IMG/VR virus record: IMGVR_UViG_3300028920_000044
Span: 45,195 to 109,194 of that record
DNA: 64,000 bases
Strand: one strand, 5' to 3'
Source: a virus
Shown: piece by piece, positions 29,098-38,057 of the stretch
Layout of the letters: each line of letters opens with the position of its first letter
How positions within the stretch are numbered: position 1 is the first letter of the stretch
Made by a program: the position numbers and the translations under genes
Notes under the pieces: model-generated
The model's input: the letters and a program-made list of their open reading frames with translations, nothing else
Told to the model about the DNA's origin: nothing
Database searches by the model: none

Positions 29098-29675
29098 TGT
29101 ACACCCTCTGCTCTCTCCATCTTTATCTTATCTATTTCTATTTGAACCATTTTGCTCAAGTATTTTTTTAAAGACTTCCAACATTCTCTATCATTATTCT
29201 CTGGATCAATACCTTTTTTATGTTTATCACCATCATTAGCTTTCCATCCGTCATCTTTACTAGGTATCAATGAATAGTTACCTTCTGTCTTATTAGGGAT
29301 AAATACGAAACAACCATTATTCTCTCCACTAAATCGACTTAATTTTTTATATTGGCCTTTCACAATATGACCAGCATAACCACTTACTAATTGACACCGA
29401 AAGTAAAATACTGGGTTCTCCCAGTCACCACCAGCTTGATGTAACCTACAATTAAACTTGCATTCTGTATGATCCCATTGATTCTGTGGAATAATTATTA
29501 TTTTTTCCTGTCTATGATAAGTATCATCATTTTCTTGATCGAACCATATTTTAAAATCTTTCTTAGCTTGGACAGTTATATCTCTCCACATTCTACTTGC
29601 TAATTGATCATAATGAAAGAACTGTGGTTTAAGTTTCTTTATTGCTTCATATAAATAAATCATCAGAGACACCAT
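29094..29675 (-). CDS. Tagged protein with LYE start, 193 residues, unknown
   Basis: Starts MVSLMIYLYEAIKKL; translation may begin at the second Met, giving MIYLYE. The rest is a globular, Trp/His/Cys-containing domain (CKFNCRLHQAGGDWENPVFY) of unknown fold. It looks like an enzyme or binding protein rather than a simple basic filler. Confidence 0.55.
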   Translation of the reverse strand: MVSLMIYLYEAIKKLKPQFFHYDQLASRMWRDITVQAKKDFKIWFDQENDDTYHRQEKIIIIPQNQWDHTECKFNCRLHQAGGDWENPVFYFRCQLVSGYAGHIVKGQYKKLSRFSGENNGCFVFIPNKTEGNYSLIPSKDDGWKANDGDKHKKGIDPENNDRECWKSLKKYLSKMVQIEIDKIKMERAEGVQ

Positions 29676-29870
29676 TCAGAAGTCTGTTAACTCTTGTAAC
29701 TTCTTTCCTAATTCGCGTACACAGTTATTATCATATGGATACATAGTGATTTGTACTTCTCCAAGACTTAACACTAATACTTTTCTATGATCTACAGTCT
29801 CTCGTATCCAAGCTGATAAATCATGGAAACCTATATTATTGTTTCTCTTACCAGATACTCTTATTTCCAT
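29676..29870 (-). CDS. Small unknown protein, 64 residues
   Basis: ATG 29870 or GTG 29879; no strong ribosome site, probably coupled to the upstream gene. Beta-alpha character (VLVLSLGEVQITMYPYD). No family recognised. Confidence 0.5.
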   Translation of the reverse strand: MEIRVSGKRNNNIGFHDLSAWIRETVDHRKVLVLSLGEVQITMYPYDNNCVRELGKKLQELTDF

Positions 29871-29875
29871 AATGA

Positions 29876-30367
29876 TCACATTTGGAAGATTGTCCCTCCA
29901 GCTAAACCGCCTTTGGTAATTTCTTCTTCAGTCTTCCATCTCCTAAGTATTCCTTTAATTTTAGAAACAACATATCCAAGAGATATCCCACCAGCAATAG
30001 CACCTAATAATGCTAACGCAATCGCAGGTCCTAAAGTTAACCCAGCCATCCCAGCCTTTGCAGTGGCAACTAGACCGCCAGAAACAGCACCAGCAGCACC
30101 TCCTTGAATCCAACCAATTCGTTGTCCTACTTTCTGAGATGCTAAAAGATATGCTCTAACTTTAGGGTCATCTAAAAGAGTTGTCATTTCTTGTCTTTCA
30201 AATGTTTTTATTTTACCCTTCTTTACAATCTTTTGGCTTAATGTTATAAACCTTTTAATTGTAGGGTCTTTAATCATTCGATTCATTTCTGGGACCTTAG
30301 GAACTTCAGATTCAGCAATAACCTCTTCGCATATTGCAAGTCCTAAGTAATAATGATTACTATCCAT
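29876..30367 (-). CDS. Membrane-active protein with glycine-rich hairpin
   Basis: 163 residues. Residues 90-135 form two Gly/Ala-rich hydrophobic segments (GAAGAVSGGLVATAKAG and LGPAIALALLGAIAGGIS) followed by a basic stretch VSKIKGILRRWK. Glycine-zipper hairpins of this kind insert into membranes. It could help pore formation or DNA entry; inference. Confidence 0.55.
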   Translation of the reverse strand: MDSNHYYLGLAICEEVIAESEVPKVPEMNRMIKDPTIKRFITLSQKIVKKGKIKTFERQEMTTLLDDPKVRAYLLASQKVGQRIGWIQGGAAGAVSGGLVATAKAGMAGLTLGPAIALALLGAIAGGISLGYVVSKIKGILRRWKTEEEITKGGLAGGTIFQM

Positions 30368-30368
30368 T

Positions 30369-30863
30369 TTAATATCTCCTAGTATTCACTTTAGGTACAT
30401 TCCTATGTGTATTAGCGAAAGCCATTCCAGGAGGAACATTCTTATTCATTTGATTGAGGCCCGTTGCTGATGCTTTATCTCCAAATTGCCCTACACTTTT
30501 ATTCTGTCTCATTTTGTCGATATTAAAACCAACATTCTGACTTTTATCAGGCATACTCATAAACGCCCCACGACCTCTCAAATCAGCCCTCCTTATATTT
30601 ATTTTTTTTGCTAGAGGTATTTGAGTCTGGTTAATAGGAACTTGGAATTTAGCTCCGCCACCTTTTAATGCTTGAACATTAGATATTACTTCCGACATAT
30701 TAATCATTGTCTTCCTCTTATTTTTTAAAAGAGTAGTTGTACTATTACCGGATCTAAGATTCCTATCTATAATCTTTTGATAACCTGGGGAAACCACACC
30801 TACCGGTGGTTGGGCAGGTGTGGCGCTCCAAGTTTCTCTGAAATAACTAACTAGAGAAATCAT
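30369..30863 (-). CDS. Basic protein with variant tag MISLVSYFRE
   Basis: 164 residues from ATG 30863. Asn/Lys/Arg-rich, low complexity, ending NTHRNVPKVNTRRY. No domain. The tag ends F-R-E instead of L-x-E. Confidence 0.55.
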   Translation of the reverse strand: MISLVSYFRETWSATPAQPPVGVVSPGYQKIIDRNLRSGNSTTTLLKNKRKTMINMSEVISNVQALKGGGAKFQVPINQTQIPLAKKINIRRADLRGRGAFMSMPDKSQNVGFNIDKMRQNKSVGQFGDKASATGLNQMNKNVPPGMAFANTHRNVPKVNTRRY

Positions 30864-30875
30864 TTGTATCATCCA

Positions 30876-31487
30876 TTAGGCCTGTGCAGCCTCTTCAGCA
30901 GTTTTAGCTTCTTCTAATTTTTTCCTTGCAACTTCAACGGCAGATTTTAAAGGTGTTTCATCATCACCCTGTTGCATATCTGCTAACGCCTGTTCTGCTT
31001 CTTCTAAATTCATCTCAGCGACTTCACGATCAACTCTGAGTTCCGCTAACTCTTTAACTTTCTTTTTTGTAATTGGTACCTCTTCTGCTGGGGGTGGTTC
31101 CGGAATCGGAGCAGGTTCTGGAGGAATTGGAGTCGTAGCAACAGCTTTCGCAACCTTTTTAATAGCTTCAACAGCTTTCTCAGCATAATCAGCAGGTCGT
31201 GATTTAATTGCACCTTTTAAAGCATCAATACCAGCTCTTGAAATCATAATAGATTTCTTCGGAGCAAGTCTACCCCAAATCGCTACACACTCAGATTCTT
31301 CTCCAGTCATACCACATATAGCAGTTTGCCAATGAGCATCTGGGTTATCGAGAATATTGCTAAGTTCATCTACTCCTGCTTCCGACAACAAAACTTCCCG
31401 GTTGTTGAGTACAACTCCTGCGGCTAAAACTATGCAACCTTTTGATTGTTCATGAGTTAATGCACAAATACCATCTCTGTAATCCAT
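30876..31487 (-). CDS. Duplicated small domain plus Pro-rich linker and coiled coil
   Basis: 203 residues. Two copies of a ~40-residue unit (GICALTHEQSKGCIVLAAGV... and AICGMTGEESECVAIWGRL..., each followed by SEAGVDEL / SRAGIDAL). Then a Pro/Glu linker (PIPPEPAPIPEPPP) and an acidic/basic coiled coil. The layout suits a bridging or tether protein; family unknown. Confidence 0.55.
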   Translation of the reverse strand: MDYRDGICALTHEQSKGCIVLAAGVVLNNREVLLSEAGVDELSNILDNPDAHWQTAICGMTGEESECVAIWGRLAPKKSIMISRAGIDALKGAIKSRPADYAEKAVEAIKKVAKAVATTPIPPEPAPIPEPPPAEEVPITKKKVKELAELRVDREVAEMNLEEAEQALADMQQGDDETPLKSAVEVARKKLEEAKTAEEAAQA

Positions 31488-31511
31488 AATACTTCTCCTT
31501 AACGTTTAATT

Positions 31512-31682
31512 TCATTTGAGAAAGTCGATAATAAAATCAAATTCTCCATCATGGTACAAATCGCGACACATGTACCATATAGCTATCAACATAATAATTA
31601 ATGCAATAATGTCAGATATCCATTTCTTTTTACCAATTTTTTTATAAATCTTTTCTAACTCACGCTCTCGATCTTTGTTCAT
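31512..31682 (-). CDS. Small membrane protein, 56 residues
   Basis: ATG 31682, one base after the stop codon of the 31684 gene, to TGA 31512. Charged N-terminus (NKDRERELEKIYKKIGKKK), one membrane helix (IIALIIMLIAIWYM), short acidic tail. Fits the tight gene spacing; function unknown. Confidence 0.6.
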   Translation of the reverse strand: MNKDRERELEKIYKKIGKKKWISDIIALIIMLIAIWYMCRDLYHDGEFDFIIDFLK

Positions 31683-31683
31683 T

Positions 31684-32673
31684 TTAATACATCTTTGGTA
31701 TCGCCTTTGTATCGAAGTCTACCTTATTCAGATATTTAATCATTGCTGCTTCGACAGTTTTATGTAACTTGTCTGAAATCATAGCAGTCCTTGGAAACAA
31801 CCCTGAAGGATATCTAGCTAGAACAATGAATCCAATAAAAAGATCTAATGAACCTATAAGACTGTAAAACCCTGATGTTGAAAGTATTTTTAAAAGATTC
31901 ATAATAATATTATTAGGGCTACCTGTATAAATCTTGAAATCAACTAATAGTTTTCCTACATCTTGTATTGTACTGTATTTAGATGTCGCCTCTAATTTAG
32001 GCACCATTTCATTTAAAACTTCTTGATCGACAATTTTAGTGTAATTTCTTTTAAGGAAACTAATAGCAGATAGATGTCGCTGTTGTAGATAATGACGGTG
32101 AAATATATAGATACAAACTATCTTGATCACCTCTTTTTGCTTATCATTGTATACAGCGCCCTTTCCTAACGATCTTAGAAATATTTGATTTAAGTAAAGT
32201 ACTAGATTTCTATGGAGTTCTTTATCTTTCTGAATCTCATCTTTATGTGATAGAACTCCAGCTCGTATAAGGCTGTAGTATACAGCATAAATACAATCGT
32301 CAATTCTTTGGGTTTCCCCTGTATTTAAATCAATTTCTAGATCACTTGAATCTATAACAATCCCAGCAACTTTATCCGTCTTGTTTAATAAAAGTCTACT
32401 GAATATAGCGGGTGTCTTTGATTTAGATATCCCTATAAATACTAACCCTTTATTAAACACAAAATCAACCATTCGTTTAACGTTATTACCGGATAGCTTT
32501 GACAAGAATAATTTAAAATCTTCATTGAATCTTACATAAATTTTTTTATTTTCTTCATCCTTATCAAACCAAACGATATTAAATTCTTCTCTTTTTAAAG
32601 CATTATTGACCGGGGAAAAAGCGTAATGCTGAACCGGAAAGCTGTTAGTCAACTTCTTGGATGGTTTTATCAT
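31684..32673 (-). CDS. Unknown 329-residue protein
   Basis: ATG with AAAAGGAG upstream. Helical, Leu/Ile-rich, with a hydrophobic patch near residues 267-290 (SGFYSLIGSLDLFIGFIVLA). No motif recognised. It lies between the AAA+/VWA locus and the PilZ/hub region. Confidence 0.55.
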   Translation of the reverse strand: MIKPSKKLTNSFPVQHYAFSPVNNALKREEFNIVWFDKDEENKKIYVRFNEDFKLFLSKLSGNNVKRMVDFVFNKGLVFIGISKSKTPAIFSRLLLNKTDKVAGIVIDSSDLEIDLNTGETQRIDDCIYAVYYSLIRAGVLSHKDEIQKDKELHRNLVLYLNQIFLRSLGKGAVYNDKQKEVIKIVCIYIFHRHYLQQRHLSAISFLKRNYTKIVDQEVLNEMVPKLEATSKYSTIQDVGKLLVDFKIYTGSPNNIIMNLLKILSTSGFYSLIGSLDLFIGFIVLARYPSGLFPRTAMISDKLHKTVEAAMIKYLNKVDFDTKAIPKMY

Positions 32674-32711
32674 CGAACAGACTCCTTTTAGTTTTTAATA
32701 TTTACCAATAA

Positions 32712-32722
32712 TATATAGAAAT
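32712..32722 (+). promoter_or_regulatory. Promoter-like motif TATATAGAAAT, plus orientation
   Basis: Lies in the 65-base gap between two minus-strand genes. In plus orientation it points through the 32739 gene (antisense) toward the AAA+ gene 400 bases away. It may drive the plus-strand pair with a long leader, or be a chance copy; orientation is the weak point. Confidence 0.3.
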
Positions 32723-32738
32723 ATTACTAATGAGTTAC

Positions 32739-33080
32739 CTAGTAACTTAATAGACTTTCTATTTGGTACCGATAAGGTGCTATTATAAGTCTGTCGACGA
32801 ATCTTTCAGGAACAAACTCAAAAATAGACTTTACATTGTTTACTATAAGAATGACTTGATAAATGTATGGTTCACCATATTGATCATTACAAAACACCTC
32901 AGGCCGCATGAACCATTTCTCAATATTAAATATTATGTAGTCAGAATTGTCTTGAAGAATTTCAATGTTATTAAAAAATACATTCTGATGTATTGGCTTT
33001 TTGAATTCATTAATCATCCTAGTTTTGATACTCGGGAAAGATCTAAAGTATTTGAGTAAATCAGTTTCTTGGTTTTCCAT
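32739..33080 (-). CDS. Possible gp53-like baseplate wedge protein
   Basis: 113 residues. The phrase YGEPYIYQVILIVNNVKSIF recalls the G-N-P-x-L-Y-W-V-L-L-x-x-N motif of T4 gp53-type wedge proteins, and the length is near that of the short forms. This is weak motif evidence. Divergent from the plus-strand AAA+ gene, with 38 bases between starts. Confidence 0.35.
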   Translation of the reverse strand: MENQETDLLKYFRSFPSIKTRMINEFKKPIHQNVFFNNIEILQDNSDYIIFNIEKWFMRPEVFCNDQYGEPYIYQVILIVNNVKSIFEFVPERFVDRLIIAPYRYQIESLLSY

Positions 33081-33118
33081 TTTATTTTACCTTATTAACC
33101 AGAAAGGAGAGAGTGGCT

Positions 33119-34366
33119 ATGGTAAGTGAAGAGTTAGCAAAAAACAGTATGCCGTTAAATGATGTTGTAAATGATCTAATGGTTTTCAATTGTGTGTTAC
33201 AAACGGCAGGTGACCAGTTTGCTTTAAAGAGAGGTGGCGTCGCTATCCCTTATGTCATCAGCCAACCTGGTGCTGGTAAAACAGCATCATTTGTAGATCT
33301 TTGTATGCGTCTGGGATGGGGATTAATCGTCGTACATCTTGCTATGAAACCTATAGAAGAACTCGGCGGTATTCCAGACTTTAGAGACATTGAAATCAAT
33401 GGAGAGAAGTTTCCAGGTACGGTATGGTCTATTCCTGACCTAATCGGACAATTATACCAAATGGAAGCAAAGAACCTCCCCGGTGTGTTTTTATGTTTCG
33501 ATGATATCCACCTTTGTGGTTCAACATATCTAGGATTAATGCAAGAGTTCTTTACAGAAAGAACTATGCGTGGATACAAAGTCCCAGACAGTGTTGCAAT
33601 TTGTCTGTTTGGTAACAGCACAAATAAAGCGGGTGCTAAAGTTCTTTCATCTGCAATAACAAATAGATGTTGTATGTTACCCATTGTAGCAGATTATGAA
33701 TCATGGAGAAAGAATTTTGCACTTGGTAACTTAGCAGAAACCCCAAAGTTGGGATTTGACCCTGCGAAACTTAGATTGTTAGCCCAACAAATTACTCGAG
33801 TTCACCCTGCAGTTACTTCGTTCTTAGGAAGAGATAGCTATGCTAAATTCTTTCATGAAGAAGAACAAGTGGACTCTCCTTGGGCCAGTCCTCGATCTTG
33901 GACTAGATTTTCTAATTGGCTTTTTGCCTATGAGCTTGTCCATGGAAGAATCATGGAGGATCATTACGCATTATATTTGGGAACTGGGCATGTTGGGAAA
34001 GAAGCAGCTAGCGAGTTTGTGAAATATTATAAGATCTTTTCGAAGTTTGATATTCCACATATACTCAATACTGTTGATGCTTACATACTTCCTACATCAC
34101 CAGTTGATCAATATGCGTTAGCATATGCGGTTACAAGTCACTACTGTAATGATAAGAACCGCAAGAATATTGTTGGAAGCTTCGCTAAATTTATTCTCAA
34201 ATATTTTGATAACCTACCAGATTTAGCATTAATGGTCGTAAGAGAAATTCTTGATACTGAGAATATCGTCAACAAGAGAACTCTCTATATTGATCTCACA
34301 ACAGAATTAAACGCTCTACGTCCTGGCGTAACGTATAATCTTCTCAAAGATGTAAATGATGCGTAA
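33119..34366 (+). CDS. MoxR-like AAA+ ATPase
   Basis: 415 residues from ATG 33119 (a GTG at 33113 is only three bases after AAGGAG). Walker A QPGAGKTA near residues 49-56, Walker B VFLCFDDI near 123-130, and a sensor-like FGNSTN. The length and order fit MoxR/RavA-type AAA+ chaperones, which remodel partners together with a VWA protein. The next gene supplies such a partner nine bases later, so the pair very likely acts as one complex. Confidence 0.8.
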   Translation: MVSEELAKNSMPLNDVVNDLMVFNCVLQTAGDQFALKRGGVAIPYVISQPGAGKTASFVDLCMRLGWGLIVVHLAMKPIEELGGIPDFRDIEINGEKFPGTVWSIPDLIGQLYQMEAKNLPGVFLCFDDIHLCGSTYLGLMQEFFTERTMRGYKVPDSVAICLFGNSTNKAGAKVLSSAITNRCCMLPIVADYESWRKNFALGNLAETPKLGFDPAKLRLLAQQITRVHPAVTSFLGRDSYAKFFHEEEQVDSPWASPRSWTRFSNWLFAYELVHGRIMEDHYALYLGTGHVGKEAASEFVKYYKIFSKFDIPHILNTVDAYILPTSPVDQYALAYAVTSHYCNDKNRKNIVGSFAKFILKYFDNLPDLALMVVREILDTENIVNKRTLYIDLTTELNALRPGVTYNLLKDVNDA

Positions 34367-34375
34367 GGAGAATTT

Positions 34376-35725
34376 ATGAACCCACTTGTCGCTAAGAAAG
34401 TACAGAACGCACGAATAAAGTTATTTAAAAAATCTGACGGTCTGAATTTCTTTGGTGCATGTTCTTATATGTTTGACTGGGACATTCATTCAATGCCCGG
34501 GAGAAACGCAGAAGGATATGTACTATTCAACAAAGATACTTTTAAACATGAGGATGGAACTATCCATGTTAACCTAGATATGGTCATGCTAGACAATTAT
34601 ACTCATATAAATTTAGCATACATTGTGTGTCATGAATTACTCCACATACTTGGAAAACACGGTGTCAGAAAAGGTCAAAGAGACCATGACATCTGGTGTG
34701 TAGCTTGTGACCATACAGTTGAACGAGACCTGAAAGCATTAGCAACCTCTATCGTACCTTATGATAATTCATATCATATGTTCGATGAATTACATAGATT
34801 GAAAAATAATTGCACAGTCGAATTTGCCTACGATTGGATCCAGAAACAAATCAAATTAGGAAACATTAAAGTAATCAGAATTCCAGGGGGAATGATTGGT
34901 GTCAGTGGATCCGGCGGTGACTTCTTTGTCAACCCTCAAGTCGGTGGAGTCGATCAAGATAAAATTAAAAGTAATGATCAAAAGATAATTTTAACAAATG
35001 AAAAGATTGTTGCTGAAGCTCGAGCTTTACATCAAACGATGAAAGCGAAAGGTAATCAGAGTGGAAATCTGACTTCATATTTAGATAAACTACTCGCAGT
35101 GAAAATCCCTTGGGATGTTTTATTAGAAAAAGCGATCAAAACAAATGTCATACTTAAACCTAATGAACGAACATGGAGAAATCCTAACAAGTACTTTCGA
35201 GCATTAGGTTATATTCTACCCGGTACATCTTCAACAGAAGACCGAGAAGGAGTAGGTGTGATCATCTATGCAACCGATAGTTCCGGTTCAATGTCAGATG
35301 AAGAATTGAAGAAGTGCTCTAGTGTAACAGATCAAAGCTTTCAATTCTTTCGAGAGGTTTGGTTGTATGTGCATGACACGACAGTTAAACAGAGGAAGAT
35401 ATTTACAAAAGATGATCGTTACATGTTCATGAAATTCCTAAAGAACGAAGGTTATAAAGGAAGAGGTGGAACAAGTCACGAGGATGTATTTGAAAAGATC
35501 CAAAAACAAGCATGGGAGAACGATCAAGTTAAGAACGATTTATCTATGGTAATATGCCTAACTGATGGTTGTTCTGATATTGAAACAATGATTAAGAAAA
35601 AAGAATATCGATGGTTAAAGACAATACCAACCGTATTCGTTATATCAGGAGGGTATAACCTAAACATCGAGCAAGACAACATTAAAGTAATTTATATGGA
35701 CGGTAGAGATCCAGGTGAGGATTGA
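34376..35725 (+). CDS. Metallopeptidase-like plus VWA protein, DUF2201 type
   Basis: 449 residues. The N-terminal domain has HELLH at 86-90 followed by GKHG and a further His/Asp pair, a zincin-like site. The C-terminal part has a VWA MIDAS motif D-S-S-G-S-M-S from Asp301. This is the pattern of DUF2201 proteins paired with MoxR ATPases. AAGGAG precedes the ATG. A role in metal-dependent assembly or proteolysis is likely; the target is unknown. Confidence 0.75.
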   Translation: MNPLVAKKVQNARIKLFKKSDGLNFFGACSYMFDWDIHSMPGRNAEGYVLFNKDTFKHEDGTIHVNLDMVMLDNYTHINLAYIVCHELLHILGKHGVRKGQRDHDIWCVACDHTVERDLKALATSIVPYDNSYHMFDELHRLKNNCTVEFAYDWIQKQIKLGNIKVIRIPGGMIGVSGSGGDFFVNPQVGGVDQDKIKSNDQKIILTNEKIVAEARALHQTMKAKGNQSGNLTSYLDKLLAVKIPWDVLLEKAIKTNVILKPNERTWRNPNKYFRALGYILPGTSSTEDREGVGVIIYATDSSGSMSDEELKKCSSVTDQSFQFFREVWLYVHDTTVKQRKIFTKDDRYMFMKFLKNEGYKGRGGTSHEDVFEKIQKQAWENDQVKNDLSMVICLTDGCSDIETMIKKKEYRWLKTIPTVFVISGGYNLNIEQDNIKVIYMDGRDPGED

Positions 35726-35747
35726 TATTGTCCGTGATAACAACGGT

Positions 35748-35794
35748 GGCCGAACACTGGTTAATTCCGGTGCTCGGCCTCCATTATTTTTTTT
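35748..35794 (+). terminator. Rho-independent terminator of the AAA+/VWA unit
   Basis: ggccgaacactgg (35748-35760) pairs with ccggtgctcggcc (35767-35779) with two wobble positions and a six-base loop, followed by eight T from 35787. It also faces the convergent minus-strand operon ending at 35809. Confidence 0.85.
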
Positions 35795-35808
35795 ATGTAT
35801 ATATAGGT

Positions 35809-36033
35809 TTAACGTTTGCGCAAAGTATATCGCGGAACCTTATAACCCAACTTACCGCTAGGTAGTCTTTTAGGTTTATACCTATTATAAAGTCTACCTT
35901 GTTGTTCGACCTTCTTTTCAGACTCTTTAGGATTCAAAGGTTTAATCTTTGATCCTTTTTTTGCTATGTTTGTTGAAAGAGAAGGTATAGCTTTTGGATT
36001 TCCTCTTAGAGCAAATTCTAGTATTGATATCAT
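35809..36033 (-). CDS. Small very basic protein, variant tag MISILEFALR
   Basis: 74 residues, over a quarter Lys or Arg, ending YKVPRYTLRKR. Looks unstructured and nucleic-acid binding. It is the last gene of the minus operon before the terminator. Confidence 0.6.
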   Translation of the reverse strand: MISILEFALRGNPKAIPSLSTNIAKKGSKIKPLNPKESEKKVEQQGRLYNRYKPKRLPSGKLGYKVPRYTLRKR

Positions 36034-36045
36034 TGTGCCCTCACT

Positions 36046-36261
36046 TTAAAGTAAGGCATCTAGTACATTAAATGCGTTATCTGCACTACGAGCTTCATTA
36101 GGATATTTGCTAGCTTCAGAAGAAGAGATATTGTGTTTCTTTAAAAACTTTTCATACGCGCGTCTTCCTTTTTTTCTAGCAATGAACATCTTTATCCTTC
36201 GTTTAATATTCGTCAGAATTCCCACTCTGATCGCTTCACGTATTATCTCTTCATTTTTCAT
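36046..36261 (-). CDS. Small basic helical protein, unknown
   Basis: 71 residues from ATG 36261. Residues 8-40 are Arg/Lys-rich (VGILTNIKRRIKMFIARKKG). No family recognised. A hairpin lies upstream. Confidence 0.5.
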   Translation of the reverse strand: MKNEEIIREAIRVGILTNIKRRIKMFIARKKGRRAYEKFLKKHNISSSEASKYPNEARSADNAFNVLDALL

Positions 36262-36278
36262 AATAACCCTAAGACACA

Positions 36279-36312
36279 ATGGGGCACATATATATAATCA
36301 TATGTACCCCAT
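36279..36312. repeat. Imperfect hairpin between two small genes
   Basis: atggggcacatat (36279-36291) against atatgtaccccat (36300-36312), one mismatch, eight-base loop; outer cacaa/catgtg can extend it with a bulge. No U-tract. Probably processing or attenuation. Confidence 0.4.
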
Positions 36313-36319
36313 CATGTGT

Positions 36320-36631
36320 TTAAAGATAATCGTTAATTCCACCTTCTTGGAGAGCTTCTCCATCAGGAACCAACGCAGACTGGGCATGAACAGCTTCGTT
36401 GATGAAGGTCATTGTGGCAACCTCAGAGAATAAACGAATATTTTTGTAGGTCTCCGGCAGATTGGCGCCCACGAACTCATCAAAATGCTCAAGGACGAAA
36501 GCCTTCAGCGTTTTACCATAATCATAGGTAGCAGCAACAGCCTCTTCGATAAGGTCATTATTCTGCTCCACGAAAACCTGCATTTCTTCACTTTCCAGGA
36601 TAGTTTCTACATAACTCTTTTGTTCTGACAT
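36320..36631 (-). CDS. Small acidic protein, head domain of the bipolar family
   Basis: 103 residues from ATG 36631, with GGAGG at good spacing. Acidic and helical (ETILESEEMQVFVEQNNDLI, then AFVLEHFDEFVGANL). The layout matches the acidic N-terminal halves of the 37399 and 38058 proteins but lacks their basic tail. Could be an assembly partner that neutralises basic tails; inference. Confidence 0.6.
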   Translation of the reverse strand: MSEQKSYVETILESEEMQVFVEQNNDLIEEAVAATYDYGKTLKAFVLEHFDEFVGANLPETYKNIRLFSEVATMTFINEAVHAQSALVPDGEALQEGGINDYL

Positions 36632-36693
36632 TTGAAATTCCTCCAATTTATTTATTTGGTTGGTTGTTTAAATTGTTCTAATTATAAATACGA

Positions 36694-37140
36694 TTAACCA
36701 GGGGCTTGCTGACGCTTTCTACGAAGTTTGCTAAGGGCCCATCCACCTAAGAGAGCTCCACCAGCGGCTGCGGCCATTCCTGCAGGATTATCGTCCATAC
36801 CCTGACGAAGACCTTTAGACATTGCTCCCGCTTTTTCTGAAGCATATTCACCAGCAGCACCAATTTTCTTACCTGCTGCGCTGAATCCTTTTTGGGCTGT
36901 ACGTTCAAGAGATTTACCAAATCCTTCATCTCTAAATGCTTTCTCGGCACCTTCTCGACCACTTCTGGCACCCATCTTAACACCAGCAGCTCTAGCTTGA
37001 GTCATTTCTGCAGGACTATATCCACCACCAGCGCTAACCATTCCACGTTTAACTGAGTCTCTAGCGCCTCTATACCAATCGGCAGGATTATACCAAGCTT
37101 CGCGTAAGCCGTCACCAGCCCACCCAATTTGCCCCGACAA
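36694..37140 (-). CDS. Glycine/alanine-rich basic protein with C-terminal hydrophobic helix
   Basis: 148 residues if started at TTG 37140; the ribosome site is poor, and an ATG at codon 34 is an alternative. Gly/Ala/Lys-rich body, then AAAAGGALLGGWALSKLRRK at the end, the same glycine-helix plus L-R-R module as at 8191, 8894 and 39476. Less AT-rich than its neighbours. Confidence 0.55.
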   Translation of the reverse strand: MSGQIGWAGDGLREAWYNPADWYRGARDSVKRGMVSAGGGYSPAEMTQARAAGVKMGARSGREGAEKAFRDEGFGKSLERTAQKGFSAAGKKIGAAGEYASEKAGAMSKGLRQGMDDNPAGMAAAAGGALLGGWALSKLRRKRQQAPG

Positions 37141-37148
37141 AAGGTGGG

Positions 37149-37358
37149 CTACTCTTTTTTTCCTTCAGGTTCTCCAACAGCTTCCATCAAGAACTTTCGA
37201 GAAGCATCAAAATCCGCTTCACTGATAAGTCCTTCTACCTCTGTACCCGGTTCACCTGTCTTTGTCTCCACTCCTTCTTGAATAACATCAGCGCCATCCG
37301 GTTCTTCCATGATGTTAGCCACGGACTCTTCGATAATCTTATTGACATCGTAACTCAT
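37149..37358 (-). CDS. Small acidic protein, unknown
   Basis: 69 residues from ATG 37358 after AGGAGG. Glu/Asp-rich (IIEESVANIMEEPDGADVIQ), with no basic region. Sits in the cluster of acidic/basic packaged-type genes. Confidence 0.6.
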   Translation of the reverse strand: MSYDVNKIIEESVANIMEEPDGADVIQEGVETKTGEPGTEVEGLISEADFDASRKFLMEAVGEPEGKKE

Positions 37359-37398
37359 ATTCACTTCCTCCTAGTTTCATTTATATGAACCTTGGTTA

Positions 37399-38031
37399 TT
37401 AAGCAGCGGCAGTAGCAGCTTTTCCTCTTTGTTTAAATCTATTCATAGTTGCTTTAGCCTCTCGCTTCTGACCACGTTTAATAACATGATCTGTACCCAT
37501 TTTAACAGATTTATCCCATACACCTTTAACATTGGTCATGCCTGCAGCAATAGCGGACTTAATACGATTTACAGCATTTCCACCCATTTTCTTAGCACCG
37601 GCATATCCTTTCGTCATCTTAGCACCCAGAGCTTTAGCTCCATATTTCGCTCTTGCTGACTTCAGAAATGCTCCAGCCTTCTTCTTACCACTCTTGAAAG
37701 ATTTACCAAGATCATCCATTCTATCCCTAAAAGATTTTTTACCACTGTATCCTCTTGGCACCTGATGTACTCCTTTAGCTTCAAGCATTAAATTCTCGTA
37801 AAAAGAAGCAGAGTAAGCCATGTAAGGAGCAAGTACTGTTGACAGATGTTCTTCAAACACTTCATCAACATTGTCAGATTCAAGCATTTCGATATATTTC
37901 TCGATTGCTTTTTCTACATATTCACCTTCATACATAGATGCATCAATTATAGCACCTTCGAGAACTTGATCTAACATAATTTCATCTTCGTTCTCAACAA
38001 ACAAAACCAATTCGGTATTATCTTTAAACAT
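37399..38031 (-). CDS. Bipolar internal-type protein, acidic head and basic tail
   Basis: 210 residues from ATG 38031, eight bases after GGAGG; the ATG at 38040 touches that site. Residues 1-85 are acidic with L-F-V-E-N-E-D-E at the start. Residues 90-210 are Lys/Ala/Gly-rich (GKKKAGAFLKSARAKYGAKA). It looks histone-H1-like in composition. A removable acidic head is my inference. Confidence 0.6.
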   Translation of the reverse strand: MFKDNTELVLFVENEDEIMLDQVLEGAIIDASMYEGEYVEKAIEKYIEMLESDNVDEVFEEHLSTVLAPYMAYSASFYENLMLEAKGVHQVPRGYSGKKSFRDRMDDLGKSFKSGKKKAGAFLKSARAKYGAKALGAKMTKGYAGAKKMGGNAVNRIKSAIAAGMTNVKGVWDKSVKMGTDHVIKRGQKREAKATMNRFKQRGKAATAAA

Positions 38032-38057
38032 TTTAATCATCCTCCATTGAATTTAAG

